NCBI RefSeq assembly: GCF_006352025.1
Contig: NZ_CP040936.1
Location: 4,466,001-4,530,000 of the forward strand
Length of the DNA: 64,000 nucleotides
DNA from: Hymenobacter sp. DG01
GTDB lineage: Bacteria > Bacteroidota > Bacteroidia > Cytophagales > Hymenobacteraceae
Reading direction: 5' to 3'
The notes beneath the pieces were generated by a model. The model was not told the origin of the DNA. It saw only the letters and a program-made list of their open reading frames with translations, and made no database searches. The position numbers and the translations under genes are program-made. This document shows, one piece after another, positions 52,589 through 62,377 of the stretch; position 1 is the stretch's first letter; each line of letters starts with the position of its first letter.

Positions 52589-54061
52589 ATGCGCTTGCTG
52601 TTTGTTCTTCTGGGGGTGCTGTGGCTGAGCAGCGGAGGGCTGCGGGCGCAGCAGCCGGCCCCCACCGCCGACATCGTCCTCGGTAAGCCGGCTTTTCCCA
52701 TCAACGAGTACTATACCATCAGCTTCCGGCTGCGGGGCGCCCCGCTGGAGCGGTACTCGGCGTTTCCGGAGCTGGAGGGCTTCAAAAAGAGCGGTAAGTC
52801 GAGCACAACTACCACCCGCACGGTCAACGGGCAAAGCTCCACGGAACTGACCATCACCCAGCGCTACGCGGCTTTTGCGGAAGGGACCTTCGCGGTGAAA
52901 CCCTTCAGCATGACGGTCAATGGCCTGACGATTCGCTCGGAAGGAGCCAGCCTGCGCGTGGGGCCCCAGCAAACCACCCCCACGCCGCCTGCCGCCAGTG
53001 GCAGCGGCCCGCTGCAAGGCATTGGCCTGCTCGATCAGCTGTTTGGCAAGCCCAAGCCCCAGGAGTACATAGAGCCACAGGACCAGGCTTTTCTGGCTTT
53101 GGTGCCCGATAAAGCCCGGGTGTACGTGGGCCAGGGCCTGCACGTAGGGCTGTACTTCTACCTGGCCCCCCAGGACCAGGCCGTTCTGAACTTTCACAAT
53201 TTTGCCGGCCAGCTGCCCGGCATTATCCGGCAACTGCGCCAGCGCACCGTGTGGGAGGAAAGCTTTGACGAGCAGGAAGTGCTGCCCGAAAACGTGACGG
53301 TAGGAGGCAAGCCCTTCCTGCGCTACCGGCTGTGGGAGGCCGAACTGTATCCGCTTAATACTCAGTCCTTGGTGTTTCCGGCTGTGGGGCTGCAGATGGT
53401 GAAGTACCGGGTAGCTAAAAAGCCCGCTGCCGGGCTCGATAACCGGATGGAGGGCTACAAAATTTACTATTCGGCGGCCCGCACGGTGCCGGTGGTGGCC
53501 CTGCCCCCGCACCCCCTCCGCGACCAGGTTCCGGTGGGCAACTACCGGGTAAAAGAGGCCATTGACCGCACCACGTTCCGGACCGGACAGGCGTTTGCCT
53601 ACACGTTTAGCCTGGAGGGTGAAGGCAACCTGGCCACTCTGAATCTGGAGGCGCCGGCCCCCTCAGCCGCCGTGGAAGTGTACGGACCCGAAGTGCAGCA
53701 GCAACTGACCCGCGAAGGTGGACGGGTAGGTGGGCGCAAAAGCTTCCGGTTTCGGCTGGTAGCCCGGCGGCCGGGCCCGCTGGCTTTGGATACCCTGTTT
53801 CAGATGGTCGTATTCAACCCGACTACTGCTCACTACGATACGCTGCGGGCTGAGCTACGGCCGATACTCCGGGGGGCAGCACAGGCAACGTCCGCCTTCC
53901 GGGGGCGACTCGATGACCCATTTTACCGGGTGGCCCTTGCCGAGGCCGAGGCCGTGCCCCGCCCCCGCGACACCTACCGGAACGTGCGGCGCTATGCCAA
54001 CCTGGTAGTGCTGGGGCTGCTGCTGCTGGCCGGGGTAGGCTGGTGGCGAGCCAAAAGGTGA
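52589..54061 (+). CDS. batD: BatD-family membrane protein, 490 aa
   Basis: Signal peptide (LLFVLLGVLWLSSGGLRAQ), several Ig-like beta domains (KPAFPINEYYTISFRLRGAP; TITQRYAAFAEGTF), and a C-terminal membrane helix (LVVLGLLLLAGVGWW). This is the BatD (oxygen-tolerance) layout, whose partners are usually MoxR and the VWA proteins BatA/BatB. None of those is adjacent here; a MoxR gene lies 31 kb away. Role in envelope maintenance is inferred from the family. Confidence 0.85.
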   Translation: MRLLFVLLGVLWLSSGGLRAQQPAPTADIVLGKPAFPINEYYTISFRLRGAPLERYSAFPELEGFKKSGKSSTTTTRTVNGQSSTELTITQRYAAFAEGTFAVKPFSMTVNGLTIRSEGASLRVGPQQTTPTPPAASGSGPLQGIGLLDQLFGKPKPQEYIEPQDQAFLALVPDKARVYVGQGLHVGLYFYLAPQDQAVLNFHNFAGQLPGIIRQLRQRTVWEESFDEQEVLPENVTVGGKPFLRYRLWEAELYPLNTQSLVFPAVGLQMVKYRVAKKPAAGLDNRMEGYKIYYSAARTVPVVALPPHPLRDQVPVGNYRVKEAIDRTTFRTGQAFAYTFSLEGEGNLATLNLEAPAPSAAVEVYGPEVQQQLTREGGRVGGRKSFRFRLVARRPGPLALDTLFQMVVFNPTTAHYDTLRAELRPILRGAAQATSAFRGRLDDPFYRVALAEAEAVPRPRDTYRNVRRYANLVVLGLLLLAGVGWWRAKR

Positions 54062-54073
54062 GGCCCTGAAATT

Positions 54074-54161
54074 GTGAAATGGCGAGTTTCCTGCTGTATT
54101 TGCGCCCTTGGTACAGTTTGAAATCCAAGCTCACCATCTCACCACCTCACCATTTCACCAC
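54074..54161. repeat. Short inverted repeat before aroC
   Basis: GTGAAATGGCGAG (54074-54086) is matched in inverted form by CTCACCATTTCAC (54146-54158). The segment ends one base before the aroC ATG. The core is shared with the repeat at 13056-13145, and TCACCATCTCACCACC adds related units. Confidence 0.65.
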
Positions 54162-55238
54162 ATGAACACCTTCGGCACCCTGTTTCGCATTACCACTTTC
54201 GGGGAATCACACGGGCCGGGGGTAGGCGTGGTAATTGATGGGTGCCCAGCCGGCTTACCTATCACGGAGGCCGAAATTCAGGCGGCCCTGGACCGCCGTC
54301 GACCGGGACAGAGCGACCTGACGACCCCCCGCAAGGAAGCCGACCGGGTAGAAATTCAATCGGGCATTTTCGGAGGCTTCACCACGGGCACGCCCATCAG
54401 CCTGCTTATCCGCAACCAGGACCAGCACAGCCACGATTACTCCCACATAGAGCATGCCTACCGCCCCTCGCACGCCGACTATACCTACGACCAGAAGTAC
54501 GGCCGGCGCGACTACCGGGGCGGTGGCCGCAGCTCGGCCCGCGAAACGGCCGCGCGCGTAGCCGCTGGGGCAGTAGCCCAGAAACTGCTGGACCAGCACG
54601 GCATTCAGGTGCAGAGCTACGTGTCGCAGGTAGGGGCCGTAGCCGTACCGATGGGCTATGAGCAGCTTGATTTAAGCCTGATTGACAGCAACCCCGTGCG
54701 CTGCCCTCACCCCGAAACGGCTGAGCGCATGGCCGACCTGATCCGCCAGACCCGCGACCGGCACGACACGGTAGGTGGCCTGGTAACGGCGGTAGTGCGC
54801 GGCGTGCCCGCCGGCCTCGGCGAGCCGGTGTTCGATAAGCTGCACAGCGAGCTGGGCCGGGCCATGCTCAGCATTAACGCCGTGAAAGGGTTCGAGTACG
54901 GTTCGGGCTTCGCGGGCGTCCTGCTCTTCGGCTCCGAGCACAACGATCCGTTTTATACTGATGAAGCCGGCCAGGTGCGCACCCGCACCAACCACAGCGG
55001 CGGTATCCAGGGCGGCATCAGCAACGGTCAGGACATTTACTTCCGCGTGGCATTCAAGCCCGTAGCTACTATTTTGCAAAGCCAGGCCACCATCAATGAC
55101 CAGGGCCAGGAAATAACTCTGGCTGGTCGGGGCCGCCACGACCCGTGCGTGCTGCCCCGCGCCGTACCCATCGTGGATGCCATGACCAGCCTCGTGCTGG
55201 CCGATATGCTGCTGCGCGCCCGCGCGAACCGGGTGTAA
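54162..55238 (+). CDS. aroC: Chorismate synthase
   Basis: 358 residues. Converts EPSP to chorismate with reduced FMN, the last shared step of aromatic amino acid synthesis. [24 protein letters not shown] at the start, [23 protein letters not shown], and [20 protein letters not shown] are diagnostic. The start is set by the conserved N-terminus; 100 bases upstream are taken by batD's end and a repeat. Confidence 0.97.
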   Translation: MNTFGTLFRITTFGESHGPGVGVVIDGCPAGLPITEAEIQAALDRRRPGQSDLTTPRKEADRVEIQSGIFGGFTTGTPISLLIRNQDQHSHDYSHIEHAYRPSHADYTYDQKYGRRDYRGGGRSSARETAARVAAGAVAQKLLDQHGIQVQSYVSQVGAVAVPMGYEQLDLSLIDSNPVRCPHPETAERMADLIRQTRDRHDTVGGLVTAVVRGVPAGLGEPVFDKLHSELGRAMLSINAVKGFEYGSGFAGVLLFGSEHNDPFYTDEAGQVRTRTNHSGGIQGGISNGQDIYFRVAFKPVATILQSQATINDQGQEITLAGRGRHDPCVLPRAVPIVDAMTSLVLADMLLRARANRV

Positions 55239-55250
55239 AGAACAGCACCC

Positions 55251-56629
55251 TCACTTATTCAGCGGCGGTTCGGGCTCAATCCAGGGGTAGGGAGCCAGGC
55301 CGCGCCTCAGGGGTAGCAGATTGAGGCTGGGGCTGACCAATGGCCGCGCCGGATGTCCGTTCAGGCTCACCCACGAATCACAGTACACCGCCACCGGGTG
55401 CAGGCCGCGCTGCCGGTAATCCTGGGCCAGCAGGTGGGCAAACTGCAGCAGCAGGTCGGGGCTGTAGGCGAGCTTGTTGGCTTGATTTCGCGTAAGGTAG
55501 CTGCTGGGCCACACGGTTTCCTCGCGGCCATCGGGCAGGCGCACCCGGAAAATTGCCGAGCCGGACTTGGTACGCAGCATCAGGTGCCAGTTGAAGCGGT
55601 GGCCCTGCTCGGTCCAGTGGGTAGAGCCGGGGTAAAGCAGGTAGCGCAGCGGCAGCAACACCTGAACCAGCACGTATAGGCCCAGTCCGGCCAGCACCAG
55701 CCACTGCTGCCGCAGGGTTGACGGGCTAGCAAGGGGTAGGGCGGTTACCGGGTCCGGGTTCGGAATGCGCTGCCGGAACCAACGCCCCACAAACCCCGGC
55801 AGCCGGCGCGGGAAATCAGGAGGGAAAAACAGGCTGGTAATCAGCAGCGAAAACCAGGGGAAGGTACACCCAGCCCGAACACCACCACATTACTCAGGTG
55901 AAACAGCGTCGCCACCCCGAAGGCCCAGGGACGGGTGCGGCGCATCAGCAAGAAAGGCACCACCAGCGCATCGAAGGCCAAACCCGCGTAGCTCATAAAC
56001 CAGGCCGCAGCTGGAGAAGCCAGTGCGGGGCCAATGAGAGGGTAGTGAGCCTTCGCCGCCAGCCAGATGGTAAGCGGCCGGGCCGCCAACCAGTCGAGGT
56101 TTAGTTTAGCCAGGGCCGCGAACAGGTACACGAGGCCAATCTGAAACAGCAGAATCAGGCGCGTCCACGCGGGTGCAGTAGAGGCCGGGGCCACCCGGCC
56201 CGCCCGCACATCGGCCGAGGCGGCGCGGTGCGCGGGCAGCAGGGCAAGCAGGGCCGCTACCAGGGCATAGAGGTAGAAATGGTTGATGTATTCAGTTTCT
56301 TCCAGTAGCAGTAGGGCCGTGTAGCCCAAGCTCAGGAGCCCGGCCATGAGGCGGTAATGCCAGCCGGCCGCCACAGCTACCCCCGCTATGGCTACCAAGG
56401 CGTACACGGCGTAAATGCCGGCCGGGGGCAGGGTCGGCAGCCATTCCCACCCCAGGTAGCGGAAATGAAACCGAGGCTGGGTATAGTTGTGCACCCGCCC
56501 GATAACCAGGCCACCAGCGTGTTCCAGGGCCAGCAGAATGCCCGCGCCCAGCCGGAAGTACACCAGCCAGGCAATATCAACCCGACGAAACAGCGCTTGC
56601 GTAAACCGTGTAGCCATATTCAGGGCCAT
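55251..56629 (-). pseudogene. HTTM-domain (vitamin K carboxylase-like) membrane protein, frameshifted
   Basis: Two frames together make one HTTM protein of about 460 residues. The N-terminal frame (56629 to 55841) carries the membrane helices and ends VVFGLGVPSPGFRC. The continuation lies in another frame: FPWFSLLITSLFFPPDFPRR, then the frame giving GRWFRQRIP to 55251, with YPGSTHWTEQGHRFNWHLMLR. The shift is near 55868-55880, where the expected GV-FPWF join is broken. Either a real inactivating frameshift or an assembly error; not two genes. Confidence 0.8.
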
Positions 56630-56677
56630 ACGTAGCCGCCGCGCTTACAGATCAGCAGAAAGCAGGCCCACCCGCCG

Positions 56678-58027
56678 CTACATCCACAGCAGCCACCCAC
56701 TCACAATCACTAGAATCGGGAGCAGGTAGGGCAGGGCGTAGCGCCCGATGTAGCCAAAGAAGCTGGGCATGGGCACACCTTCCTTCTCGGCAATGGAGCG
56801 CACCAGAAAATTGGGTCCGTTGCCGATGTAGGTAAGCGCCCCGAACAGTACCGCTCCGCTGGAAATAGCCCGCAGCAGCGGCAGGGTAGCAGCATCTGTG
56901 GCAAACTGCTGCACCGCGCTGGCCTGAGCAAAATCCAGCTGATGACCGGCCAGACTCAGCCCCAGGAAGGAGGCGTAGGTAGGCGCGTTGTCGAGGAAAG
57001 CCGAAAGCACGCCGGTAATCCAGTAAAGCACGCCGGGTGTGAGGCGGGAGGATATGGCCGGATCGGCGGCTACGTGGGCGGCAGTTTGCAGGGCCGGCAT
57101 CATGGTCAGGAAGATGCCGAAGAACAGAAACGCTACCTCCAGAATAGGCTCGAAGTGAAAATGGTTAGCCGCCAGAGCCTTGGGGCTGGCCGTGCGGTAG
57201 CACCCCCAGGCCGCCAGCAGCTGAATGGCCTCGCGTACAAATGAAACGTTCAGCCCGGCTATGGGCAAGGAAGGCAGCCAGGGCAGGCGGGCCGGGTCCA
57301 GAAACACCGCACCCAGTATCAGCACCAGCCACAGCAGATTGTAGCGGCCATTAAAATCGTAGAGAGGTAGGCCTTTCTGCGAGTCGGCGCGCCGCTGCTC
57401 GCTGCGGGAGAGAGGAGCGGGGTAGGCCGTGCGGCGGTCCAGGAGCCAGAACAGCAGCAGCAGCAAGCTATTAGCCAGCAGCCAGGGCGCCAGCAGGTGC
57501 CAGGTCGTCCAGAAAAAGGGCACCCCGCGCAAATAGCCGATGAACAGCGGCGGGTCGCCGAGAGGCGTGAGCATGCCGCCGGCGTTGCTTACAGTGAAGA
57601 TAAAAAAGATGATGTGATAGGGCTTGATGCGCTTATCATTGAGGCGGATAAAAGGCCGAATCAGCATCAGAGAGGCGCCCGTAGTGCCCACAATAGAAGC
57701 CAGCACCGCGCCCACGGCCAGCAGCGCCACGTTGCGGCCCGGCGTGCCCGGCACGTTAATATTCAGGTACATCGTGCCGCCCACCACAAACAGCGCCGTA
57801 AGGAGCACCACAAAGGAAAAGTATTCGGCCAGGGTTTCTGTGGCCATGTGCCAGTCGTGGCGGACCAGGCCGTAGTAGCCCAGCATCAGCAGCCCAAGGC
57901 CCACGGCAATGTGCGCGTACCACTTCTCCCAAAACTTCGGGAACAGCAGCGGCCCGGTGGCAATCAGTCCCAGCAGGCTAAAAAAGGGTAGCAGTAGCGG
58001 CCACGCCGGGGGGGTAGGAGAGGCCAT
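56678..58027 (-). CDS. Sodium:proton antiporter family membrane protein, 449 aa
   Basis: About eleven or twelve membrane helices. GTTGASLMLIRPFIRLND, SNAGGMLTPLGDPPLFIGYL and FLDNAPTYASFLGL are motifs of NhaD-like/ion-transporter-superfamily antiporters, with buried charged residues in the half-helices. Start taken at the ATG giving MASPTPPAWPLLLPFF; an ATG at 58054 would add nine residues. Transports Na+ (or another cation) against H+. No operon partner. Confidence 0.85.
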   Translation of the reverse strand: MASPTPPAWPLLLPFFSLLGLIATGPLLFPKFWEKWYAHIAVGLGLLMLGYYGLVRHDWHMATETLAEYFSFVVLLTALFVVGGTMYLNINVPGTPGRNVALLAVGAVLASIVGTTGASLMLIRPFIRLNDKRIKPYHIIFFIFTVSNAGGMLTPLGDPPLFIGYLRGVPFFWTTWHLLAPWLLANSLLLLLFWLLDRRTAYPAPLSRSEQRRADSQKGLPLYDFNGRYNLLWLVLILGAVFLDPARLPWLPSLPIAGLNVSFVREAIQLLAAWGCYRTASPKALAANHFHFEPILEVAFLFFGIFLTMMPALQTAAHVAADPAISSRLTPGVLYWITGVLSAFLDNAPTYASFLGLSLAGHQLDFAQASAVQQFATDAATLPLLRAISSGAVLFGALTYIGNGPNFLVRSIAEKEGVPMPSFFGYIGRYALPYLLPILVIVSGWLLWM

Positions 58028-58221
58028 CAGAAGCAGTGGAGGAAGTATCGGCATAGCCAAAACTACGGATGCCCACCGAAACAGGCCGGGCGCCGGGCTT
58101 CAGGCCAGCCGGAGGGGTAGGGGCAAAACGGCTGCTGCCTACCCCCTTTGAGGCACCCAACCCCCACCTGAAAATTCGGAAAGTGCACTTCCTTGGCCTC
58201 CCGGTTGTTCCTACATTCGGT

Positions 58222-58229
58222 TACCTTTG
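58222..58229 (+). promoter_or_regulatory. Candidate -7 element TACCTTTG
   Basis: Exact TAnnTTTG match 88 bases before the nfu-type ATG; no -33 at the expected distance. Confidence 0.4.
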
Positions 58230-58317
58230 CAACCATTGCCGCCCCAGGCGGTTTACCTGGTCCGGCCGATACTGGTTCGGCCGACTTTCCCTTCGCTTGT
58301 CTCCAAGTCTTTCAAAC

Positions 58318-58950
58318 ATGGCTGAACAACTCACTGCCCCCGCTGCGCCGGTTTCCATTTACGCCGAAGCCAGCCCCAACCCCGAATCCATGAAGTTCGT
58401 GCTCAACACCCAGCTCCTGACGGAAGGGGTGAGCGTGGACTATCCTAACCTGGAAGCCGCCGCCAACTCGCCGCTGGCTCAGGAGCTGTTTAACTTCGAT
58501 TATGTGGGCCGTGTGTTCATCGCCCAGAACTTCGTGACCATCACCAAAACCACGGAGCACCAGTGGGCCCAGCTGATTCCCGAACTGCGCACCTTCCTGA
58601 AGTCGTACGTGGAAGCCGGCGGCCCCATCTTCACCGTGGACCCCGCCGCTGAGCAGCGTGCCGCCCAGCAGGCCGCCGCTACCGGCGACGCCTCGGAGGC
58701 CGATCAGCAGACCAGCCAAAAAATCATCGACCTGCTCGATAACTACGTGCGCCCCGCCGTGGAGCAGGATGGTGGCAACATCACCTTCAAAAGCTACCAC
58801 GAGGGCATCGTGACGGTAAACCTGCAGGGCTCGTGCTCCGGCTGCCCCTCGGCCACCGTTACCCTGAAGTCGGGCATTGAAAACCTGCTCAAGCGCATGG
58901 TTCCCGAAGTAAAAGAGGTTGTAGCTGAAGGCGTAACCGCCAGCTTCTAA
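58318..58950 (+). CDS. NifU-like iron-sulfur scaffold protein (Nfu type), 210 aa
   Basis: The N-terminal Nfu domain (YAEASPNPESMKFVLNTQLL, residues 17-100) is joined by a linker to a NifU C-terminal domain with the cluster-binding CSGCPSATVTLKSGIENLL motif near residue 178. Such proteins carry [4Fe-4S] clusters to target apoproteins. The start ATG at 58318 is well supported. The stop begins a repeat arm (see 58948-59238). Confidence 0.92.
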   Translation: MAEQLTAPAAPVSIYAEASPNPESMKFVLNTQLLTEGVSVDYPNLEAAANSPLAQELFNFDYVGRVFIAQNFVTITKTTEHQWAQLIPELRTFLKSYVEAGGPIFTVDPAAEQRAAQQAAATGDASEADQQTSQKIIDLLDNYVRPAVEQDGGNITFKSYHEGIVTVNLQGSCSGCPSATVTLKSGIENLLKRMVPEVKEVVAEGVTASF

Positions 58951-59001
58951 AAATCAGATTCATCGGATTGCTCAGATTCGTTCCGGCGTCCTTTATTCCT
59001 G

Positions 59002-59041
59002 AAAACAGAAAGCCCGGCCATCAGGCCGGGCTTTCTGTTTT
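59002..59041. terminator. Terminator downstream of the nfu-type gene
   Basis: Perfect 18-bp stem, 59002-59019 with 59024-59041, loop ATCA, core GAAAGCCCGGCC, followed by T's on the plus strand. Confidence 0.85.
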
Positions 59042-59146
59042 TCTAATTCTCCGGTTCTGATGCGTTCTTCTGCATTGCCTGTTGGGGTTCCCAGAGGTTA
59101 AGGTTTGATGGCTGCAGGAGGGTAGGACAAGAAGCCCTTGAACTAA

Positions 59147-59178
59147 AAAAGAGCCCGGCCTACTGGCCGGGCTCTTTT
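59147..59178 (-). terminator. secDF terminator
   Basis: 14-bp stem AAAAGAGCCCGGCC (59147-59160) with its complement (59165-59178), loop TACT, followed on the minus strand by TTAGTT. It shares the GCCCGGCC core with the hairpin at 59002. Confidence 0.85.
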
Positions 59179-59235
59179 AGGATTAAGCGGTAAGAAACGC
59201 CGGAATGAATCCGAGCAATCTGTCTAAATCCGTGA

Positions 59236-62214
59236 TTACACTTGGGCCGTGCTCAGCTTGGGAGCGTCGGCGTCGGTAGCAGTGTTCAGACGCTCTTTTT
59301 CCTTGCGGCCGTAGGTGTCCAGAATCAGCGGCGCGGCAATGTACAGCGACGAGTACGTACCGAAGATGATACCCAGAATCATGGCGAAGGAGAACGAGCG
59401 GAGCGTTTCACCCCCGAAGATGTAGAGCACCAGCATTACCAGGAATACCGTGGTGAACGTAATCATGGTACGGGAGAACGTGCTGTTCAGGGCCGGGTTA
59501 ACTACCTGGGCAAAGGTGAGGTGCTTGTTCTCGCGCAGGTATTCCCTGATTCGGTCGTAGATAACGATGGTATCGTTCATCGAGAAACCGATGGTCGTCA
59601 GGATGGCGGCCACGAACACTTGGTCCATCTCGTAGTTCAGGCCGAAGGCCCGCGCAATCGGGAAGCAGGCAATAACCAGCAGCGCATCGTGGAACAGAGC
59701 TACCACCGCTGCCATCGAGTACTGCCACTTCTCGAAGCGGAAGAGTACGTACACGAAAATGGCCAGCAGGGTCAGGCCCAGGCTCAGCACCGAGGTCCGC
59801 TTGATGTCGTCGGCAATGGTAGCGCCTACCTTCGAGGAGCTAACCTTCGTGGGGTTTAGAGCGCTGTACTTGCTGTTCAGGCCCTTGAACATGGCGGCTT
59901 CTACTTGATTGTCAGCATCGGCGCTTTCATCGGCGGCCAGGTAGCCGGTCGTGATGCGCAGGCGGCTTTCCGAGCCAAAGGTTTTCACCTCCGTGCCAGC
60001 CCCACCGAAGTAGTCGTTCGTGAGCAGGTCGCGCACGTCGGAAGCCACAATCGGCTGGTTGAAGCTCACGATGTACTCGCGGCCCCCGCGGAAGTCAACG
60101 CCCAGGTTCGGGCCGCCCTGCAGGTACATCAGCACGAAGCCGATGATAATGAACACCGTAGAAGCCACGTAAGCGATTTTGCGCTTGCCTACGATGTCGA
60201 GGTTGATGCCTTTGAACAGGTTGTGCGAAAGTGCGGTGCTGAAGCTCAGCTTGGTGTTGCCGTTCTTCACCATGCGCTCAATGATGAGGCGTGATACGTA
60301 CACCGCCGACAGGAACGAGGTAAACACGCCAATACCCAGGGTAATGGCGAAGTTCTGCACCGGACCCGTGCCGAAGAAGCCCAGAATCAGGGCGATAATC
60401 AGCTGGGTTACGTTGGAGTCAAAGATAGCCGAAGTAGCGCGCGAGTAGCCTTTGTTGATGGCGTCCGTCGGCGAGAGGCCGTGGTCCAGCTCCTCCCGGA
60501 TTCGTTCGAAGATCAGTACGTTGGCATCCACGGAGGCGGCAATTACCAGCAGCAGGCCCGCAATACCCGGCAGGGTAAGCGCGAAGGACAGCTGGGCCAG
60601 TACACCCATAATCAGGAACAGGTTGAACAGCAGCACGGCGTCGGCTACGAGGCCGGCGCGGCCGTAGTAGATGGCCATGAACACCATAATGATACCCAGG
60701 CCGCCCAGGGTGGAGTACAGACCTTGGTTGGTGGCTTCCTTACCCAGCGAAGGACCTACAATGGCTTCCTCCACGATGCGGGTAGGAGCGGGCAGCTTAC
60801 CAGCCTTCAAGATGTTGGCCAGGTCCTGCGCCTCTTCAATGGTGAAGTTGCCCGAGATGCTGGAGTTGCCACCGGCAATTTCGGCCTGCACCACCGGTGC
60901 CGAGTACACGTTATCATCAAGCACAATGGCTACCTGACGGCCAATGTTGGCCGCCGTCAGGCGCTGCCACTTGCGGGCACCGCCGGGGTTCATCTGCATC
61001 GAAACCTCAGCACGGCCGCTCATCTGGTCGAAGTCGCCGCGGGCGTCGCTGATTACTTCGCCACCAATCGGAGCTTCTACGTCGCGGCTCTTGCGGATGG
61101 CGTAGAGCTGCAGGTATTCCTGGCCGTCAATCACGTCGGGCTTCACGCCCCACATAAAGGTGAGGTTGGAAGGCAGTACGGCACGCGTGTCGGGGCTACG
61201 CAGCACGGCGTTTACTCGGGCCGTGTCGCGGATGTTGGCGCCCAGCGTGCCGGGCATGGTGAACAGGCTACCCAGTACGTTTTTCTGGGGCGCGGCCGAG
61301 TCGGCTTTGGCCGTAGCGGTGTTTTTCTTGGCCAGCTGGCTGGCTAGGGAAGTAGAGTCGCCGGTGGCGGCAGCGGCCGTAGCCGTGGTATCGTTGGTGG
61401 CGGGGGTAGCGGCAGCCGTGGTGGCAGCGGCCGTTTCCTTGGCGCTCAGCACCTGGTTGAGCTGGTTGAGGTAGGGCGCGAATTCATCTTGGCGCCATAC
61501 TTCCCAGAACTCCAGCTTGGCCTGACCCTGCACCAGCTTGCGTACCCGGTCGGGGTTATCTACGCCGGGCAGCTCAATCTGAATGCGGCCCGTGCCTTTC
61601 ACCCGCTGAATGCTGGGCTGGCTGGTCCCGAACTTGTCGATGCGGCTGCGCAGGATGTTGAAGGAGCGGTCAATAGCTTCGTCCACTTCCTTGTTGATTT
61701 CCCCGATTACCTTCTCATTGGTCGAGTTGATATCGATGCCCCGGCTTTTGTTGGTGGTGTTGGCAAATACCCGGGCCAGCTTGTCGTTGGGGGCTACGTC
61801 GCGGAACGCCTGGGCAAACAGGGTGGTGAACGGCGTGGAAGGGTTGGTTTTCCGCAGCTCCTGCGCCTGCTCAATGGCTTTATTGAAGGCTGCATCTTTG
61901 GAGTTGCCGCTCATGGCGCGCACAATTTCCACTGGCGAAACCTCCAGGGTTACGTGCATACCGCCGTTCAAATCCAGGCCCAAGCCCAGCTCCGACTGAC
62001 GCACATCCTTGTAGGTCAGCGGTCCGAACACGGGGGCCCGCCACACCGAGTCGAGGTAGTGCTGCCGGGCTTTTTCGTTGAGTTGGCCGCCACGGGAGGC
62101 GTAGCTTGCCGCATCCTTCTGCACCCCGCGCGACACCAGGGTCAGCGAGAGGAAGTAGATGCACAACGCCGACACAAGAAGCGTCAGCGTAATGATGAGT
62201 CCTTTATTACGCAT
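59236..62214 (-). CDS. secDF: Fused protein translocase subunit SecDF
   Basis: 992 residues, the fused form normal in Bacteroidota. It uses the proton gradient to pull exported proteins through SecYEG. Start at MRNKGLIITLTLLVSALC. The SecD half has LGLGLDLNGGMHVTLEV and the P1 domain with a Thr/Ala-rich insert near 300-340, then helices through AASVDANVLIFERIREEL. The SecF half begins around KGINLDIVGKRKIAYV, with LGVDFRGGREY and GFSMNDTIVIYDRIRE. Stop codon overlaps a repeat arm. Confidence 0.97.
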   Translation of the reverse strand: MRNKGLIITLTLLVSALCIYFLSLTLVSRGVQKDAASYASRGGQLNEKARQHYLDSVWRAPVFGPLTYKDVRQSELGLGLDLNGGMHVTLEVSPVEIVRAMSGNSKDAAFNKAIEQAQELRKTNPSTPFTTLFAQAFRDVAPNDKLARVFANTTNKSRGIDINSTNEKVIGEINKEVDEAIDRSFNILRSRIDKFGTSQPSIQRVKGTGRIQIELPGVDNPDRVRKLVQGQAKLEFWEVWRQDEFAPYLNQLNQVLSAKETAAATTAAATPATNDTTATAAAATGDSTSLASQLAKKNTATAKADSAAPQKNVLGSLFTMPGTLGANIRDTARVNAVLRSPDTRAVLPSNLTFMWGVKPDVIDGQEYLQLYAIRKSRDVEAPIGGEVISDARGDFDQMSGRAEVSMQMNPGGARKWQRLTAANIGRQVAIVLDDNVYSAPVVQAEIAGGNSSISGNFTIEEAQDLANILKAGKLPAPTRIVEEAIVGPSLGKEATNQGLYSTLGGLGIIMVFMAIYYGRAGLVADAVLLFNLFLIMGVLAQLSFALTLPGIAGLLLVIAASVDANVLIFERIREELDHGLSPTDAINKGYSRATSAIFDSNVTQLIIALILGFFGTGPVQNFAITLGIGVFTSFLSAVYVSRLIIERMVKNGNTKLSFSTALSHNLFKGINLDIVGKRKIAYVASTVFIIIGFVLMYLQGGPNLGVDFRGGREYIVSFNQPIVASDVRDLLTNDYFGGAGTEVKTFGSESRLRITTGYLAADESADADNQVEAAMFKGLNSKYSALNPTKVSSSKVGATIADDIKRTSVLSLGLTLLAIFVYVLFRFEKWQYSMAAVVALFHDALLVIACFPIARAFGLNYEMDQVFVAAILTTIGFSMNDTIVIYDRIREYLRENKHLTFAQVVNPALNSTFSRTMITFTTVFLVMLVLYIFGGETLRSFSFAMILGIIFGTYSSLYIAAPLILDTYGRKEKERLNTATDADAPKLSTAQV

Positions 62215-62377
62215 GAAATAAGTAGTTGATGTCTTACTGAAAAGCGCCGATGCGCGAGTCTGGGGCCGGAGCGGGGGTAGGGATAAGCAGGCCGCAAAGG
62301 GGCCTGAAAGGCGCTGGGGCGGCATCAGCACTAAGCCACCAGCAGTCAGCTACAACAGCACAAAACGGCCCCGGCCG

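Larger units (their letters stand above)
58948..59238. repeat. Stop-codon-bounded inverted repeat unit, copy 2
   Basis: The left arm begins with the nfu stop: TAAAAATCAGATTCATCGG, then ATTGCTCAGATTC, to 58980. The right arm (59199-59238), read on the minus strand, starts with the secDF stop as TAATCACGGATTTAGA and continues CAGATTGCTCGGATTCATTC. Two terminator hairpins lie between the arms. Same family as copies at 19391 and 62806. Confidence 0.78.

Noticed and set aside
55251..55790. Separate 179-aa protein at the 3' side of the HTTM region
   Set aside because: Its sequence is the natural continuation of the upstream HTTM frame, so it is part of one broken gene.
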